A stretch of DNA of 64,000 nucleotides from JBGAQP01 sp044220635 (GCA_044220635.1 JBGAQP010000005.1:1-64000); one strand, 5' to 3'. Counted from the stretch's first letter, positions 45,819 through 55,236 are shown. Notes: generated from the sequence alone by a model not told the origin. A program made the numbers and translations.

Positions 45819-47691
45819 CATCCCGCGGGAGCGGGAAGCGGTCACGATCGACGAGCACATCGTCGAGGTGATCAGCGATTCCGGCGAGGGGGCGCAACGC
45901 TGCGGCCAGTCCCTCGGGGCGATCGCCGCGCGCATGGGCAACGGCATCTGGACCACCGAGATCATCCCGGCGGAGATCCAGCCCCCGGCGAGGAGCGTGG
46001 CGGGGGCGAGCGGCATCCGCATCCGCATGGGCTCGGGCCCGGTCACCAACGGCGGCGACGAGACCGACCTCGTGGTCGCCTTCAACGAGCAGGTGCTGCT
46101 CGGGCGCGTGCGCGCGGGCGAGCTCAAGCCCGGCTGCACGATCCTGCTCGAGAGCATGTGGCGCGAGCACCGCGATCCCAAGATCGTCGCCTCCTACGCG
46201 GAGACCGTGAAGACGCTGCGCGAGGCCGGCTACAGGCTCTACGAGCTGGCGCTGGAAGCCGCCTGCTCGAAGCTCGTGGCCGATTCGCGCCGCGGCAAGA
46301 ACATGTTCGTGCTGGGAATCCTGTGCAGCATCTACAGCCTCGACCCGAAGATCGCGAAGGAGCAGGTCGCGCTCACCTTCGGCAAGAAGGACGCGAAGGT
46401 CGTGCAGGTGAACCAGGGGCTGGTGGAGGCCGGCCGCGCCTGGGCGGAGGAGAACCTCGACTTCAAGTACCGCATCCCGGTGACTCCGGTGAAGGAGCCC
46501 CAGATCGTCGTGAACGGCAACACCGCGCTCGCCCTCGGCGTGCTCGCCTCGGGCATGGACATCTGCGCGATGTACCCGATCACGCCCGCGACCTCGGCCT
46601 CGCACTACCTCTCGGAGTGCTTCGAGCGGGTGGGCGGCCTCGTGCACCAGGCCGAGGACGAGATCGCGGCCTGCGCCTTCGCCGTGGGCGCCTCCTACGC
46701 CGGCAAGTGCGCGGTGACCATCACCTCGGGACCCGGCTACTCGCTCAAGCAGGAAGCCATCGGGCTCGCGGTCATGGCCGAGATCCCGCTGGTGGTGATC
46801 AACGTGCAGCGCGGCGGCCCCTCGACCGGGCAGCCCACGAAGGCCGAGCAGAGCGACCTGCTCACCTCGGTCTTCGGCAGCCACGGCGACGCGCCCAAGG
46901 TGGTGATGGCGGTCTCCTCCATCGAGGACTGCTTCTACTCGGTGATCACGGCGCGCAAGATCGCGGAGACCTTCAACACGGTGGTGGTGGTGCTCTCGGA
47001 CGCGAGCCTCGCGACGGCGCAGCAGCCCTTCCCGAGGCCGAGGTTCAGCGAGGAATGGCTCGCCCCCCCGGTGGACCAGACGCCGGTGCCCGCGGGCGCG
47101 CTGCCCTACGACTGGGACCCGGTCACCGGGATCGCCCGGCGCTTCGTCCCCGGGCAGCCCGGCGGCATGCACACGCTCACCGGCCTCGCGCACGACCGCG
47201 CGAGCAAGGTGGCCTACGACCCGACGATCAACGAGGAAGGGCTGCGCGCCCGCAGCCTCAAGCTCGCGGCGCTGCAGAAGACGCTGAGGGCCCCGCCCGT
47301 CTTCGGCGACCCCACGGGCGACCTGCTCGTGATCGGCTGGGGCAGCACCCAGGGCACGATCGAGGAGGCGGTGGCGCGCGCGCGCAAGGAAGGCCTGCGG
47401 GTTTCCGCGCTCCACATGAAGTACATCCAGCCCCTGCCCTCCGGGATCGGCGCGATCCTCCGGGGATTCCGGCAGGTGATGACGGTCGAGACCAACTGGT
47501 CGGACCGACCCGAGGACGAGATCATCGACGAGGACAACCGGCGCTACTCGCAGCTCGCCCTGATCCTTCGCTCGCGCTACCTGGTGGACATCGACTGCTG
47601 GAGCCAGGCGCGGGGCCAGCCGATCAAGCCGGGCACGATCGTCGAGGTGATCCGCCGCAAGCTCGCGCAAGCGCCGAAGGAACCGCGATGA
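45796..47691 (+). CDS. korA: 2-oxoacid:acceptor oxidoreductase, alpha subunit (gamma-alpha fusion)
   Basis: This 631-residue protein has an N-terminal gamma-type domain (about 20-190, VISDSGEGAQRCGQSLGAIAAR and IPAEIQPPARS). The alpha/pyrimidine domain follows (about 215-450, MYPITPATSASHYLSE, AVTITSGPGYSLKQEAIGLA, NVQRGGPSTGQPT) and then a transketolase-C-like domain (VIGWGSTQGTIEEAV). This gamma-alpha fusion is typical of KorA of 2-oxoglutarate:ferredoxin oxidoreductase. That enzyme yields succinyl-CoA, CO2 and reduced ferredoxin. GGAGGAG precedes the ATG at 45796. It overlaps korB by four bases (ATGA). Confidence 0.9.
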   Translation: MHAFASPSIPREREAVTIDEHIVEVISDSGEGAQRCGQSLGAIAARMGNGIWTTEIIPAEIQPPARSVAGASGIRIRMGSGPVTNGGDETDLVVAFNEQVLLGRVRAGELKPGCTILLESMWREHRDPKIVASYAETVKTLREAGYRLYELALEAACSKLVADSRRGKNMFVLGILCSIYSLDPKIAKEQVALTFGKKDAKVVQVNQGLVEAGRAWAEENLDFKYRIPVTPVKEPQIVVNGNTALALGVLASGMDICAMYPITPATSASHYLSECFERVGGLVHQAEDEIAACAFAVGASYAGKCAVTITSGPGYSLKQEAIGLAVMAEIPLVVINVQRGGPSTGQPTKAEQSDLLTSVFGSHGDAPKVVMAVSSIEDCFYSVITARKIAETFNTVVVVLSDASLATAQQPFPRPRFSEEWLAPPVDQTPVPAGALPYDWDPVTGIARRFVPGQPGGMHTLTGLAHDRASKVAYDPTINEEGLRARSLKLAALQKTLRAPPVFGDPTGDLLVIGWGSTQGTIEEAVARARKEGLRVSALHMKYIQPLPSGIGAILRGFRQVMTVETNWSDRPEDEIIDEDNRRYSQLALILRSRYLVDIDCWSQARGQPIKPGTIVEVIRRKLAQAPKEPR

Positions 47692-48656
47692 CGATGCCCG
47701 TCACCCAATGCATCATCAAGCTCCACGAGGAGCACCACAACCTCGAGGACTTCCAGGGCGGGGTGCCGCGCTGGTGCAGCGGCTGCGGCGACAACGCCAT
47801 CCTCGCCGCCGTGCAGCGCCTGTGCCGCGACGAGAACCTGAGCCCCGAGCGCACGGTGTTCGTCTCCGGCATCGGGTGCTCGAGCCGCTTCCCGCACTAC
47901 ATGAAGACCTACGGCTTCCACGGCATCCACGGCCGGGCCTTCCCGGTGGCCGAGGGCGTCAAGATGGCGCGGCCCGACCTCAAGGTGTTCGTCAACACCG
48001 GCGACGGCGACTGCTGCTCGATCGGCGCGGCGCACTGGATCCACGCGATCCGCTACAACATGGACATGACCGTGATCCTGCACGACAACCACGTGTACGG
48101 GCTCACGAAGAAGCAGGCCTCGCCGACCTCGCCCGTCGGGATGAAGAGCAACACGACGCCCCGGGGCTCCTACCTCGAGGCCCTGAACCCCCTGACGGTG
48201 ACGCTCGGCGTGCAGAACGTGTCGTTCGTGGCGCAGGCCGTGGACTGGATCCCGGAAGTGCTCTTCGACATCGTCAACGCCGCCTACCACCACAAGGGCT
48301 TCTCCTTCATCCGGATCATCCAGCGCTGCCCCGAGTTCCTGCCCAAGATGTTCGAGCCCTGGCTCGCGGACCCCGGAAAGACCGTGATCCTCACCCACGA
48401 GGACGGGCTCACGCTCTCGCCCGAGCTCGCGCGCACCTACAAGAACCAGATCGCCCACGACCCGGCGAACATCGACCGCGCGCGCGAGATCGCCTCGAGC
48501 GAGGACCCCATCCCCGTGGGCATCCTCTACCGCAACCCCGAGGTGCCCTGCTACGAGGACATCCGCGGCGCGGGACGGATGCGCACCGCGCCGCAGATCC
48601 GCGCCGGGCTCGAGGCCGAGCTCGACAAGTTCACCGTCTGGCCGGCGCGACAATGA
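47688..48656 (+). CDS. korB: 2-oxoacid:acceptor oxidoreductase, beta subunit
   Basis: This 322-residue thiamine-diphosphate subunit carries the Fe-S Cys in PRWCSGCGDNAIL and GIGCSSRFPHYM. The TPP/Mg motif is NTGDGDCCSIGAAHWIHA with DNHVYGLTKKQASPTS. The His in YGFHGIHGRAFPVAEG is conserved. It pairs with KorA to decarboxylate a 2-oxoacid, most likely 2-oxoglutarate. ATGA overlaps at both ends show strict co-translation with korA and the 747-residue gene. The reductive or oxidative direction cannot be told from sequence. Confidence 0.92.
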   Translation: MTMPVTQCIIKLHEEHHNLEDFQGGVPRWCSGCGDNAILAAVQRLCRDENLSPERTVFVSGIGCSSRFPHYMKTYGFHGIHGRAFPVAEGVKMARPDLKVFVNTGDGDCCSIGAAHWIHAIRYNMDMTVILHDNHVYGLTKKQASPTSPVGMKSNTTPRGSYLEALNPLTVTLGVQNVSFVAQAVDWIPEVLFDIVNAAYHHKGFSFIRIIQRCPEFLPKMFEPWLADPGKTVILTHEDGLTLSPELARTYKNQIAHDPANIDRAREIASSEDPIPVGILYRNPEVPCYEDIRGAGRMRTAPQIRAGLEAELDKFTVWPARQ

Positions 48657-50896
48657 CCATGGACATGGCCACCGGATTCAACGAGCAACGGGTCTTCCAC
48701 GCGACGAGCCGCCTCGAGGGCGAGGGCGTGGAGCCCATCGACGGGCTGGGACTCGTCCCGGCGCTCTTCGCGCCCTACCGCGACCTCGCGAAGCTGCGCC
48801 ACGACTTTCCCGTCGTGCTCGTGCGCGACGACAGGGGCCCGGGCCCGGTGCGCTCCCTGAGCGCGCTCGTGGACCAGGTGCTGTGCGAGGTGGCGCCCAG
48901 GGGGATGGCGGGCGAGCGCCTGCGCAAGCACGCCCTGCGCCTCGAGCGCGCGATCCGGGAGCGCTCGCTCCGGGGCGATGCGGGCCTGCTTTCGGAATTC
49001 TGGGAGGAGGCGGCCGCGAGGATCGGCTCGCCCGCCGAGGAGAACGCCGAGGAAGTGCTCAAGTACACGGCGACGGCGCTCAAGCTCGACGGCGAGGTGA
49101 TCGCCTGCGACGCGGCGATGCCCGCGAAGGTCCTCACCCACGCCTGGGAGGAGGCGCACGCCGCGAAGGAGAAGGCGTTCCGCGCCCTCGTCGACGCGCT
49201 CGTCGTGCGGCTCTCCGACATCCTGCGCGCGGCCTTCATCCATTCCGAGGCCGGGGCGCAGCCCGACGCGCTGCGCGCCTCGGTGGGATCGCCCCGCGGC
49301 GAGGAGTTCGACTTCGCCGTGATGTCGAAGCTGGTCGGTCGCCGCGCGCCGCGCGACGAGCTGCCCGCGGCGCGGCGCCGGCGCATCGAATGGGCGCTGG
49401 AGGCGCTGCGCGCGCAGCGCTTCTTCCCCGACCGCAAGTCCGCCCCCGCGCCCGAGAGCGTGGACGCCTACGAGTTCCGCTGCGCGGACTGCGCGAGCGC
49501 GGCGCTCGCCTTCGGCATGCGCCTTCCCGCCCTCGTGGACACCGTCAAGGCGATCGCCATCGCCGAGCTGGAGGCGGACGGCCGCTACGACGAGGCGCAC
49601 CACGACGCGTACTTCGAGGGCTTCGGCGAGCAGGACCTGACGGCCGACGACCTCGCGCTCTTCCCCGACTACCTCGTGTGCATCGACCCCGGGCGCAACG
49701 CCGCGCCGGAGAACGCGAACCTGATGGAGATGCTCTCCTCGGGCCTGCCGGTGAAGGTGCTGGTGGAGACGGGCGACGCGCTGGAGGAGGCCGCGATCGG
49801 CGCCGGGCGCTTCGCGTTCGGCGTGCGCAGCACCCGCTGGGCGATGACCGCCACGGGACTGGGCGGCGTCTTCGTGCTCCAGGCGCCGGGATCGAACCTC
49901 TACGCGTTGAAGGAGCGGCTCGCCGCGGGGCTGCGGCACCGCGGACCGGCCCTCTTCAGCGTCTTCGCGGGCGCGGAGAACCCCGCCGCGGCGCTGCCCC
50001 CCTACCTCACCGCGGCCGCGGCGATGCAGTCGCGCGCCTTCCCGAGCTTCAGCTACGACCCGCACGCCGGCGCGAACCTCGCCGCGCGCTTCTCCTTCGA
50101 GAACAACCCGCAGCCCGAGGCCGACTGGCCCGTGGCGAGCCTCGAGTACGCCGACGAGCAGCTGCAGCGCGTGACCGAGAGCCCCGCGTTCACCTTCGCC
50201 GACTTCGCGCTCTGCGACCGGCGCTACGCCGGGCATTTCGCCCGCGTGCCCAGGGAGCGCTGGAACGCGGGGATGCTGCCGGTGGCCGAATGGCTGGCGC
50301 TCGACGAGGCCGCCGCCGCCGATAGCGTGCCCTACCTCCTCGCCGTGAACGCGGCGAACGTGCTGCACCGCGTCATCGTCGACGCCCGCCTGATGCAGGC
50401 CACACGCCGCGCGCTCCTGCTGTGGCGCCGGCTGCAGGAGCAGGGCGGGATCCACAATTCGTACGCCGAGCGCCTGCTCGCGCGCGAGAAGGCCGCGTGG
50501 GAAGCCGAGAAGGAGAAGGAGATCGAGGCGCTCAAGGCCGCGGGGGCGAAGGCGCCCGCGGCCGCGGTGCCCGCCGCCGCGTCGGCGATCGCGGCCGAGA
50601 GCGCGCTCGCCACGGCGCCCGCCGAAGAGGCCGCCCCCGCCCGCGACCCGGACGTCGCCTGGATCGAGACCGCGCGCTGCCCGAGCTGCAACGAGTGCCA
50701 GCTCATCAACGACAGGATGTTCCTCTACAACGAGAACAAGCAGGCCTACCTCGGCGACCTGAAGGCGGGCACCTACCGGCAGATGGTGGAGGCCGCCGAG
50801 AGCTGCCAGGTCTCGATCATCCATCCCGGCAAGCCCTGGAACCCGAAGGAGCCCGGGCTCGAGGACTTGATCGAGCGCGCCAAACCCTTCATTTGA
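48653..50896 (+). CDS. 747-residue Fe-S protein with PFOR-like central region, KorAB-associated
   Basis: The ATG at 48653 overlaps the korB stop (ATGA). The N-terminal ~300 residues are helical and unfamiliar. The central part (about 335-480, ENANLMEMLSSGLPVKVLVET and FPSFSYDPHAGANLAARF) resembles the TPP-binding half of pyruvate:ferredoxin oxidoreductase. However, the TPP/Mg GDGx-N motif is not evident, so it is probably non-catalytic. A charged helical linker (~600-660) leads to a ferredoxin-like tail: C-P-S-C-N-E-C, with a fourth Cys in AESCQVSIIHPGKPW, enough for one 4Fe-4S cluster. It may tether or relay electrons from KorAB to the flavoprotein pair. Family assignment by eye is uncertain. 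Confidence 0.75.
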   Translation: MTMDMATGFNEQRVFHATSRLEGEGVEPIDGLGLVPALFAPYRDLAKLRHDFPVVLVRDDRGPGPVRSLSALVDQVLCEVAPRGMAGERLRKHALRLERAIRERSLRGDAGLLSEFWEEAAARIGSPAEENAEEVLKYTATALKLDGEVIACDAAMPAKVLTHAWEEAHAAKEKAFRALVDALVVRLSDILRAAFIHSEAGAQPDALRASVGSPRGEEFDFAVMSKLVGRRAPRDELPAARRRRIEWALEALRAQRFFPDRKSAPAPESVDAYEFRCADCASAALAFGMRLPALVDTVKAIAIAELEADGRYDEAHHDAYFEGFGEQDLTADDLALFPDYLVCIDPGRNAAPENANLMEMLSSGLPVKVLVETGDALEEAAIGAGRFAFGVRSTRWAMTATGLGGVFVLQAPGSNLYALKERLAAGLRHRGPALFSVFAGAENPAAALPPYLTAAAAMQSRAFPSFSYDPHAGANLAARFSFENNPQPEADWPVASLEYADEQLQRVTESPAFTFADFALCDRRYAGHFARVPRERWNAGMLPVAEWLALDEAAAADSVPYLLAVNAANVLHRVIVDARLMQATRRALLLWRRLQEQGGIHNSYAERLLAREKAAWEAEKEKEIEALKAAGAKAPAAAVPAAASAIAAESALATAPAEEAAPARDPDVAWIETARCPSCNECQLINDRMFLYNENKQAYLGDLKAGTYRQMVEAAESCQVSIIHPGKPWNPKEPGLEDLIERAKPFI

Positions 50897-50907
50897 GGCG
50901 CGGCAGG

Positions 50908-50926
50908 CTCCGGGCCGAGCCCGGAG
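50908..50926 (+). terminator. GC-rich hairpin after the kor operon
   Basis: CTCCGGGC, a 3-base loop and GCCCGGAG form a perfect 8-bp stem 12 bases after the stop of the 747-residue gene. There is no T-tract, so it may be an attenuator or RNA-stability element. It lies just before an FNR-type box. Confidence 0.45.
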
Positions 50927-50927
50927 G

Positions 50928-50969
50928 TTGACTCCGGTCAAAAAAGCGCCGGTCCCCTCCCGCTACCTT
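50928..50969 (+). promoter_or_regulatory. FNR/DNR-type box before the CBS-domain gene
   Basis: TTGACTCCGGTCAA (50928-50941) is a perfect TTGAC-N4-GTCAA palindrome. TACCTT at 50964-50969 fits a -10 at class II spacing (predicted start near 50976). The CBS gene starts at 51006 after GGAGGAG. Confidence 0.6.
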
Positions 50970-51005
50970 GGGGCTGTCCGCAACGGCGAGGACCGGAGGA
51001 GACGG

Positions 51006-51428
51006 ATGTACAGCCAACGCATTCGCAGCGTCATGGAGCCCGGGAAGCTGCTGCTCGCCGGCCCGGAGACCACCGTGACCGAGGCGGCGAAGCTCATGGC
51101 GAAGAAGAACGTCGGCGCGATCGTCGTGGTGGAGGGCGGGCGCGTGGTCGGCATCTTCACCGAGCGCGACGCCGTCCACCGCGTCATCGCGAAGGGCCTG
51201 GGGGCGCGCACCACGCGCATCGCGGAGGTCATGACGCCCTCGCCGAAGACCATCGGCCCGAACGAGACCTTCGGGCAGGCGCTCCTCGCCATGTACGAGG
51301 GGGGATTCCGCCACCTCCCGGTCGTCGAGAAGGACAAGCCCATCGGGATCGTCTCGGCCCGCAGCGCCCTCGACCCCGACCTCGAGGAGTTCGTCGCCGA
51401 GGCCCAGCGGCGCATTCACATCCGCTGA
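51006..51428 (+). CDS. CBS-domain pair protein
   Basis: This 140-residue protein is made of two CBS motifs (about 8-60, VMEPGKLLLAGPETTVTEAAKLM and GAIVVVEGGRVVGIFTERD; about 72-125, VMTPSPKTIGPNETFGQAL and HLPVVEKDKPIGIVSARS). A CBS pair binds adenine nucleotides and reports energy state. No enzyme domain is attached. The ATG at 51006 has GGAGGAG seven bases upstream. A perfect FNR/DNR-type palindrome upstream suggests induction under low oxygen or NO. Confidence 0.9.
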   Translation: MYSQRIRSVMEPGKLLLAGPETTVTEAAKLMAKKNVGAIVVVEGGRVVGIFTERDAVHRVIAKGLGARTTRIAEVMTPSPKTIGPNETFGQALLAMYEGGFRHLPVVEKDKPIGIVSARSALDPDLEEFVAEAQRRIHIR

Positions 51429-51454
51429 GGCGCCCGGCCGGGACCGCCGCCCGG

Positions 51455-52834
51455 TCAGATGATCTCGAAGTAGCGCTTGAGCTCCCAGTCGGTCACGGCG
51501 TCGAGCCACTGGCGCCATTCCCACTCGCGGGTGGCCGCGAAGTGGTCGACGAAGTCGTCGCCGAACCAGTCGCGGGCGACCTTCGACTTCTGGAAGATGC
51601 GCGTGGTCTCGATGAGGGTGCGCGGGGCGCGGGGCACGTTCTCGGCGCCCTGGTTCGTGCCCGTGATCGGCTTCGTGGTGAGCTTGAGTCCCTTGGCCAC
51701 CCCGTCGAGGCCAGCGGCGATGACCGCGGCCGTGGCGAGGTAGGGGTTCATGTCCGCGCCGGGGCAGCGGGTCTCGAGGCGCGTCGACTTGGGCGAGCCC
51801 GGGATCACCCGGAAGGAGGCCGTGCGATTGTCGACGCCCCAGGTGGGCTTCACTGGCGCCCAGAAGCCGTCGACGAGGCGCTTGTAGGAGTTGATCGTCG
51901 GCCAGATCATCGGCGCCATCTCGAGGAGCACCGCGAGCTGGCCCGCGAGGTAGGACTCGAAGAGCTTCGACATGCCGTGGCGGCCCTTCGCGTCGAAGAA
52001 GAGGTTCCTCTTCCCGTCGGAGAGGCTCTGGTGCAGGTGGCCCGAGCAGCCCGGGTACTGCGCGCTCCACTTGGCCATGAAGGAGGGCATGATCCCGTAG
52101 CGCGCGCCGATCTCCTTGGCGGCGGTCTTGAAGAGGATCGCGCGGTCGGCGGCTTCCAGCGCCTCGGAGAAGAGGATCGCGGCCTCGTAGACGCCCGGGC
52201 CGGTCTCGGTGTGCAGGCCCTCGATCGGCACGCCGAAGACGGCGAGGTCGTCCATGAGGGCGTTGAAGTACTCGCGGCTGTGATTGGCCCGCAGGAGCGA
52301 ATAGCCGAACATGCCCGGCGTGAGGGGGGTGGGTCCCACGCCCTTCTTCTCCGCCCAGCTCTGCGGGGTCTCGGCGAAATTGAAGAACTCGTACTCGGCG
52401 CCCACCATCACCTCGAAGCCCATCTTCCTGGCGCGCTCGAGGACGCGCTTGAGGACCTGCCGCGGGCAGATGGGGTGGGGCGAGCCGTCCTTCGCCACGA
52501 AGTCGCCGAGGAAGAAGGGCACGCCCCCGTCCCAGGGCACGGTGCGGTAGGTGGAGAGGTCGAGGCGCGCGATCGCGTCCGGGAAGCCGTAGTGCCAGCC
52601 CGTGAGCTTGGTGTTGTCGTAGCACTGGTCGCCGGAATCCCAGCCGAAGACCACGTCGCAGAAGCCGAAGCCGCCCTCGACGGCGGAGAAGAACTTGTCG
52701 CGGTGGATGTACTTGCCGCGCAGGATCCCGTCGATGTCGGAGACGGCCACCTTCACCTTGCCGATCGTCGACTTGCGGATCGCCTCGACGATGGCGGCAG
52801 AGTCCTTCCTCGCGGCGCTCTGGGTCTTCTTCAC
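51455..52834 (-). CDS. Glutamine synthetase family protein (gamma-glutamylamine synthetase-like)
   Basis: This 459-residue protein has the GS catalytic fold: metal-binding Glu in VGAEYEFFNF, ETGPGVYEAAI, the ATP/metal motif GCSGHLHQSLSD and the NRTASFRVIPG region. The N-terminal beta-grasp domain (VAVSDIDGILRGKYIHRDKF) fits PuuA/GlnT-like enzymes that ligate glutamate to amines rather than housekeeping GlnA. GTG at 52834 follows GGGGAGGGGAGC. With the PuuD-like amidotransferase at 41127 it could serve amine catabolism, or in this locus an aminophosphonate-related amine. Specificity is unknown. Confidence 0.83.
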   Translation of the reverse strand: MKKTQSAARKDSAAIVEAIRKSTIGKVKVAVSDIDGILRGKYIHRDKFFSAVEGGFGFCDVVFGWDSGDQCYDNTKLTGWHYGFPDAIARLDLSTYRTVPWDGGVPFFLGDFVAKDGSPHPICPRQVLKRVLERARKMGFEVMVGAEYEFFNFAETPQSWAEKKGVGPTPLTPGMFGYSLLRANHSREYFNALMDDLAVFGVPIEGLHTETGPGVYEAAILFSEALEAADRAILFKTAAKEIGARYGIMPSFMAKWSAQYPGCSGHLHQSLSDGKRNLFFDAKGRHGMSKLFESYLAGQLAVLLEMAPMIWPTINSYKRLVDGFWAPVKPTWGVDNRTASFRVIPGSPKSTRLETRCPGADMNPYLATAAVIAAGLDGVAKGLKLTTKPITGTNQGAENVPRAPRTLIETTRIFQKSKVARDWFGDDFVDHFAATREWEWRQWLDAVTDWELKRYFEII

Positions 52835-52896
52835 GCTCCCCTCCCCGGGAATCGGTTGGCTCGCGGCCCGCGCGCTCGGCCGGCCGAGCCGAAAGA

Positions 52897-53445
52897 CTAC
52901 GCGATTGCGGTGCGCGCCGCGATCCCCAGGAAATGCTCGAGCGGGGGCGTGGCCGCGCCGGGGACCTTGGCGCGGTCGTCCCAGCGGCGAAGCCGCAACG
53001 CGTCGTCGGCGTGGGGCCTCGCGAGGAAGGCCTCGGTTTCCGCGCGGGTGAAGACGCCGCCCTGCAGCGTGAGGCTGCGGCGCGAGTCGGGCGACAGGGC
53101 CTCGTAGTAGTCGGGCTCGAGCGCGCAGAGCGCCCGCTTCGCGTCCACGTGCAGGCGGATCGGCTCGAGCACCTCGGCGGAGAAGAGGCCGCGCAGGAAC
53201 GGGATCGCGAAGTACTGGTGCCTGTCGTCGATGCCGCGCGCGCTGGGCGTTTCCCCCTGCAGGTTCATGAGGTGCCCGAGGTCGTGGAGGAAGGCCGCGG
53301 TGACGAGCGCGTTCGGCGCGCCTTCGCGCTCGGCGAGCATCCCCGTCTGCAGCGCGTGCTCGGCCTGGCTCACGCCCTCGCCGTTGTAGGCGATGTGCCC
53401 GTGGTCGCGCAGGAGCCTGTCGATGTCGGCGATCCGCAGGGCCAT
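52897..53445 (-). CDS. PhnZ-like HD-domain oxygenase of phosphonate loci
   Basis: This 182-residue HD-fold protein carries the markers of the phosphonate-associated HD group: Tyr and Glu in IAYNGEGVSQAEHALQ, HD in AAFLHDLGHL, a further His in RLHVDAKRAL and a C-terminal Asp. PhnZ uses a mixed-valence di-iron site to cleave hydroxy-aminoethylphosphonate into glycine and phosphate. Its usual partner, the PhnY* hydroxylase, is not in this window. It lies four bases after the Na/Pi cotransporter gene, so released phosphate may be handled by its neighbour. Confidence 0.85.
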   Translation of the reverse strand: MALRIADIDRLLRDHGHIAYNGEGVSQAEHALQTGMLAEREGAPNALVTAAFLHDLGHLMNLQGETPSARGIDDRHQYFAIPFLRGLFSAEVLEPIRLHVDAKRALCALEPDYYEALSPDSRRSLTLQGGVFTRAETEAFLARPHADDALRLRRWDDRAKVPGAATPPLEHFLGIAARTAIA

Positions 53446-53449
53446 GGGC

Positions 53450-55153
53450 TCACTTCAGCTTGCCGGCGAGGCGGTTGTCGAGGGCCTGGTGCATGCCGGT
53501 GGCCGCGCCCGTGGCGGACTTCAGGCGCGTGCGGCGAAGCTGCCCGGCCTGCTCGAGGATCGGGTAGGCGGTGGAGCACACGAACGAGTTGATCCGCCGC
53601 AGGTCGCTGATGATGTCCAGGTGCAGCGAGCTCGTCTCGATCGACTGCACCGTCTGGCCCGAGAGGCGGTCGAGGTGGCTCTCGGCGTAGCTCCTCTCGA
53701 GCGCGCTGAACCTCTCCTTCTCCGCGAGCAGCAGCTTCGCGCTCTCCACGTCGCCGTTGAGGAACACCGACAGGCTCAGGCGCAGGTTCGCCACGAGCTT
53801 GCCGTTGAGGTCCTCGATCTCCTGCATGCCCGCCTCCGAGAAGGAGAGCTTGTGGGCGATCTTCTTGTCGCGCAGGTCCTCGAGGATGCGCTCGACGATG
53901 TCGCCCACGTGCTCGAGGTTGATGGTGAGCGAGATGATCTCCGCCCAGCGCCGGCCGTCCTTCTCGTCGAGCGCCTCGCGGCTGATCTGCGTGAGGTAGA
54001 GCTTGACCGCGGTGTAGAGGCGGTCGACGTCGTCGTCGAGGCGGATCACCTCGTCCACCTTCTTCGCCTCGTCCTCGCGCATGACCGCGATCATGCCGTT
54101 GAGCATCTGCTCGACCGTGTCGCCGATCCGCAGCGTCTCGCGCGCGGCGTTGGCGAGCGCGAGCGCCGGGGTGCCGAGCGCCGCCTCGTCCAGGTGGCGG
54201 GGCGCCGCGGCCTGCGCGCCATTGGCGGCGGCGGCCTCGGGGAAGTGGCGGGTCACGAGCGCGGCGACGCGTCCCGTGAGGAAGATGAAGCCCACGGCGA
54301 GAGCGACGTTGAAAAGCACGTGGAAGTGCAGCACCTGGCGGCGCGTGTCGTCGTCGAAGCGGGCGATGAACTGCAGGATCCAGGGCAGGGCCAGCGCGAA
54401 GACGACGCAGCCGGCGGCCTTGAAGAAGAGGTTGCCGACCGCCACGCGCCGCCCGCCCGCGGTGTTCCAGGTCGAGACCAGGGCCACCAGGGCGCTGCCG
54501 AGGTTCGCGCCCAGCACGAGGCACAGCGCCACGGGCACCGTGATGACGCTCGCCGCGGCGAACGCGGCGGTGAGCAGCACCACGGCGAGGCTCGACCAGG
54601 AGAGGGCCGTGAGCAGCGCCCCGATCACCATGTCGAGCACGGGATCGCCCGAGAGCGAGGCGAAGAGCACCTTGGTGCCGGTGGACGCGACGATGGGCTT
54701 CGTGGCGGCCTGGATGAGCTGGAGAGCCAGGATGATGAGGCCCAGGCCCACCGCCACGCGCCCGAGCTGGCCCGCGCGCGTGTTCTTGCGCGAGAGGAAG
54801 AACACCACGCCGAAGAAGATGAGCAGCGGCGAGAGCCAGGCGAGGTCGAGGGAGAACACCTGCGCCATGAGCGCGGTGCCCACGTCCGCGCCGAGCATGA
54901 TGGCGAGCGCGGGGGCGAGCGCGATCAGGTTCTGCGCGACGAAGGAGCCCGTGATGAGCGCGGTGGCGCTCGAGGACTGCACGAGGCTGGTGACGCCCAG
55001 GCCCGCGAGGAAGGCGGAGGCGCGGTTCGAGACGCTCTTCGACAGCACGCGGCGCAGGCTCGCGCCGTAGACGCGCAGGATCCCCGTTCGGACGATGTGG
55101 GTGCCCCACACGAGGAGCGCCACGCTGGCGAGAAGGTTGAGGAGCGTCTGCAC
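53450..55153 (-). CDS. Na/Pi cotransporter family protein with PhoU-like C-terminus
   Basis: This 567-residue protein has two inverted NptA/Na-Pi domains in the first ~310 residues, with the paired motifs SLVQSSSATALITG and ALSWSSLAVVLL and a GADVGTALMA / GANLGSALVA pair. A cytoplasmic PhoU-like helical domain (about 350-550) follows. It should couple sodium gradients to phosphate movement, probably export or balance during phosphonate breakdown. GTG at 55153 lacks a strong ribosome-binding site. A PHO-box-like element lies in the 112-base gap upstream. Confidence 0.9.
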   Translation of the reverse strand: MQTLLNLLASVALLVWGTHIVRTGILRVYGASLRRVLSKSVSNRASAFLAGLGVTSLVQSSSATALITGSFVAQNLIALAPALAIMLGADVGTALMAQVFSLDLAWLSPLLIFFGVVFFLSRKNTRAGQLGRVAVGLGLIILALQLIQAATKPIVASTGTKVLFASLSGDPVLDMVIGALLTALSWSSLAVVLLTAAFAAASVITVPVALCLVLGANLGSALVALVSTWNTAGGRRVAVGNLFFKAAGCVVFALALPWILQFIARFDDDTRRQVLHFHVLFNVALAVGFIFLTGRVAALVTRHFPEAAAANGAQAAAPRHLDEAALGTPALALANAARETLRIGDTVEQMLNGMIAVMREDEAKKVDEVIRLDDDVDRLYTAVKLYLTQISREALDEKDGRRWAEIISLTINLEHVGDIVERILEDLRDKKIAHKLSFSEAGMQEIEDLNGKLVANLRLSLSVFLNGDVESAKLLLAEKERFSALERSYAESHLDRLSGQTVQSIETSSLHLDIISDLRRINSFVCSTAYPILEQAGQLRRTRLKSATGAATGMHQALDNRLAGKLK

Positions 55154-55236
55154 TTCGGTCTTTCGCGACTCCCGCGGTTTCGCGGCGCGGGAACTGTCAC
55201 CTCTCTTTATGGGGCTTCCGGGCCCCGGGTCGGATT

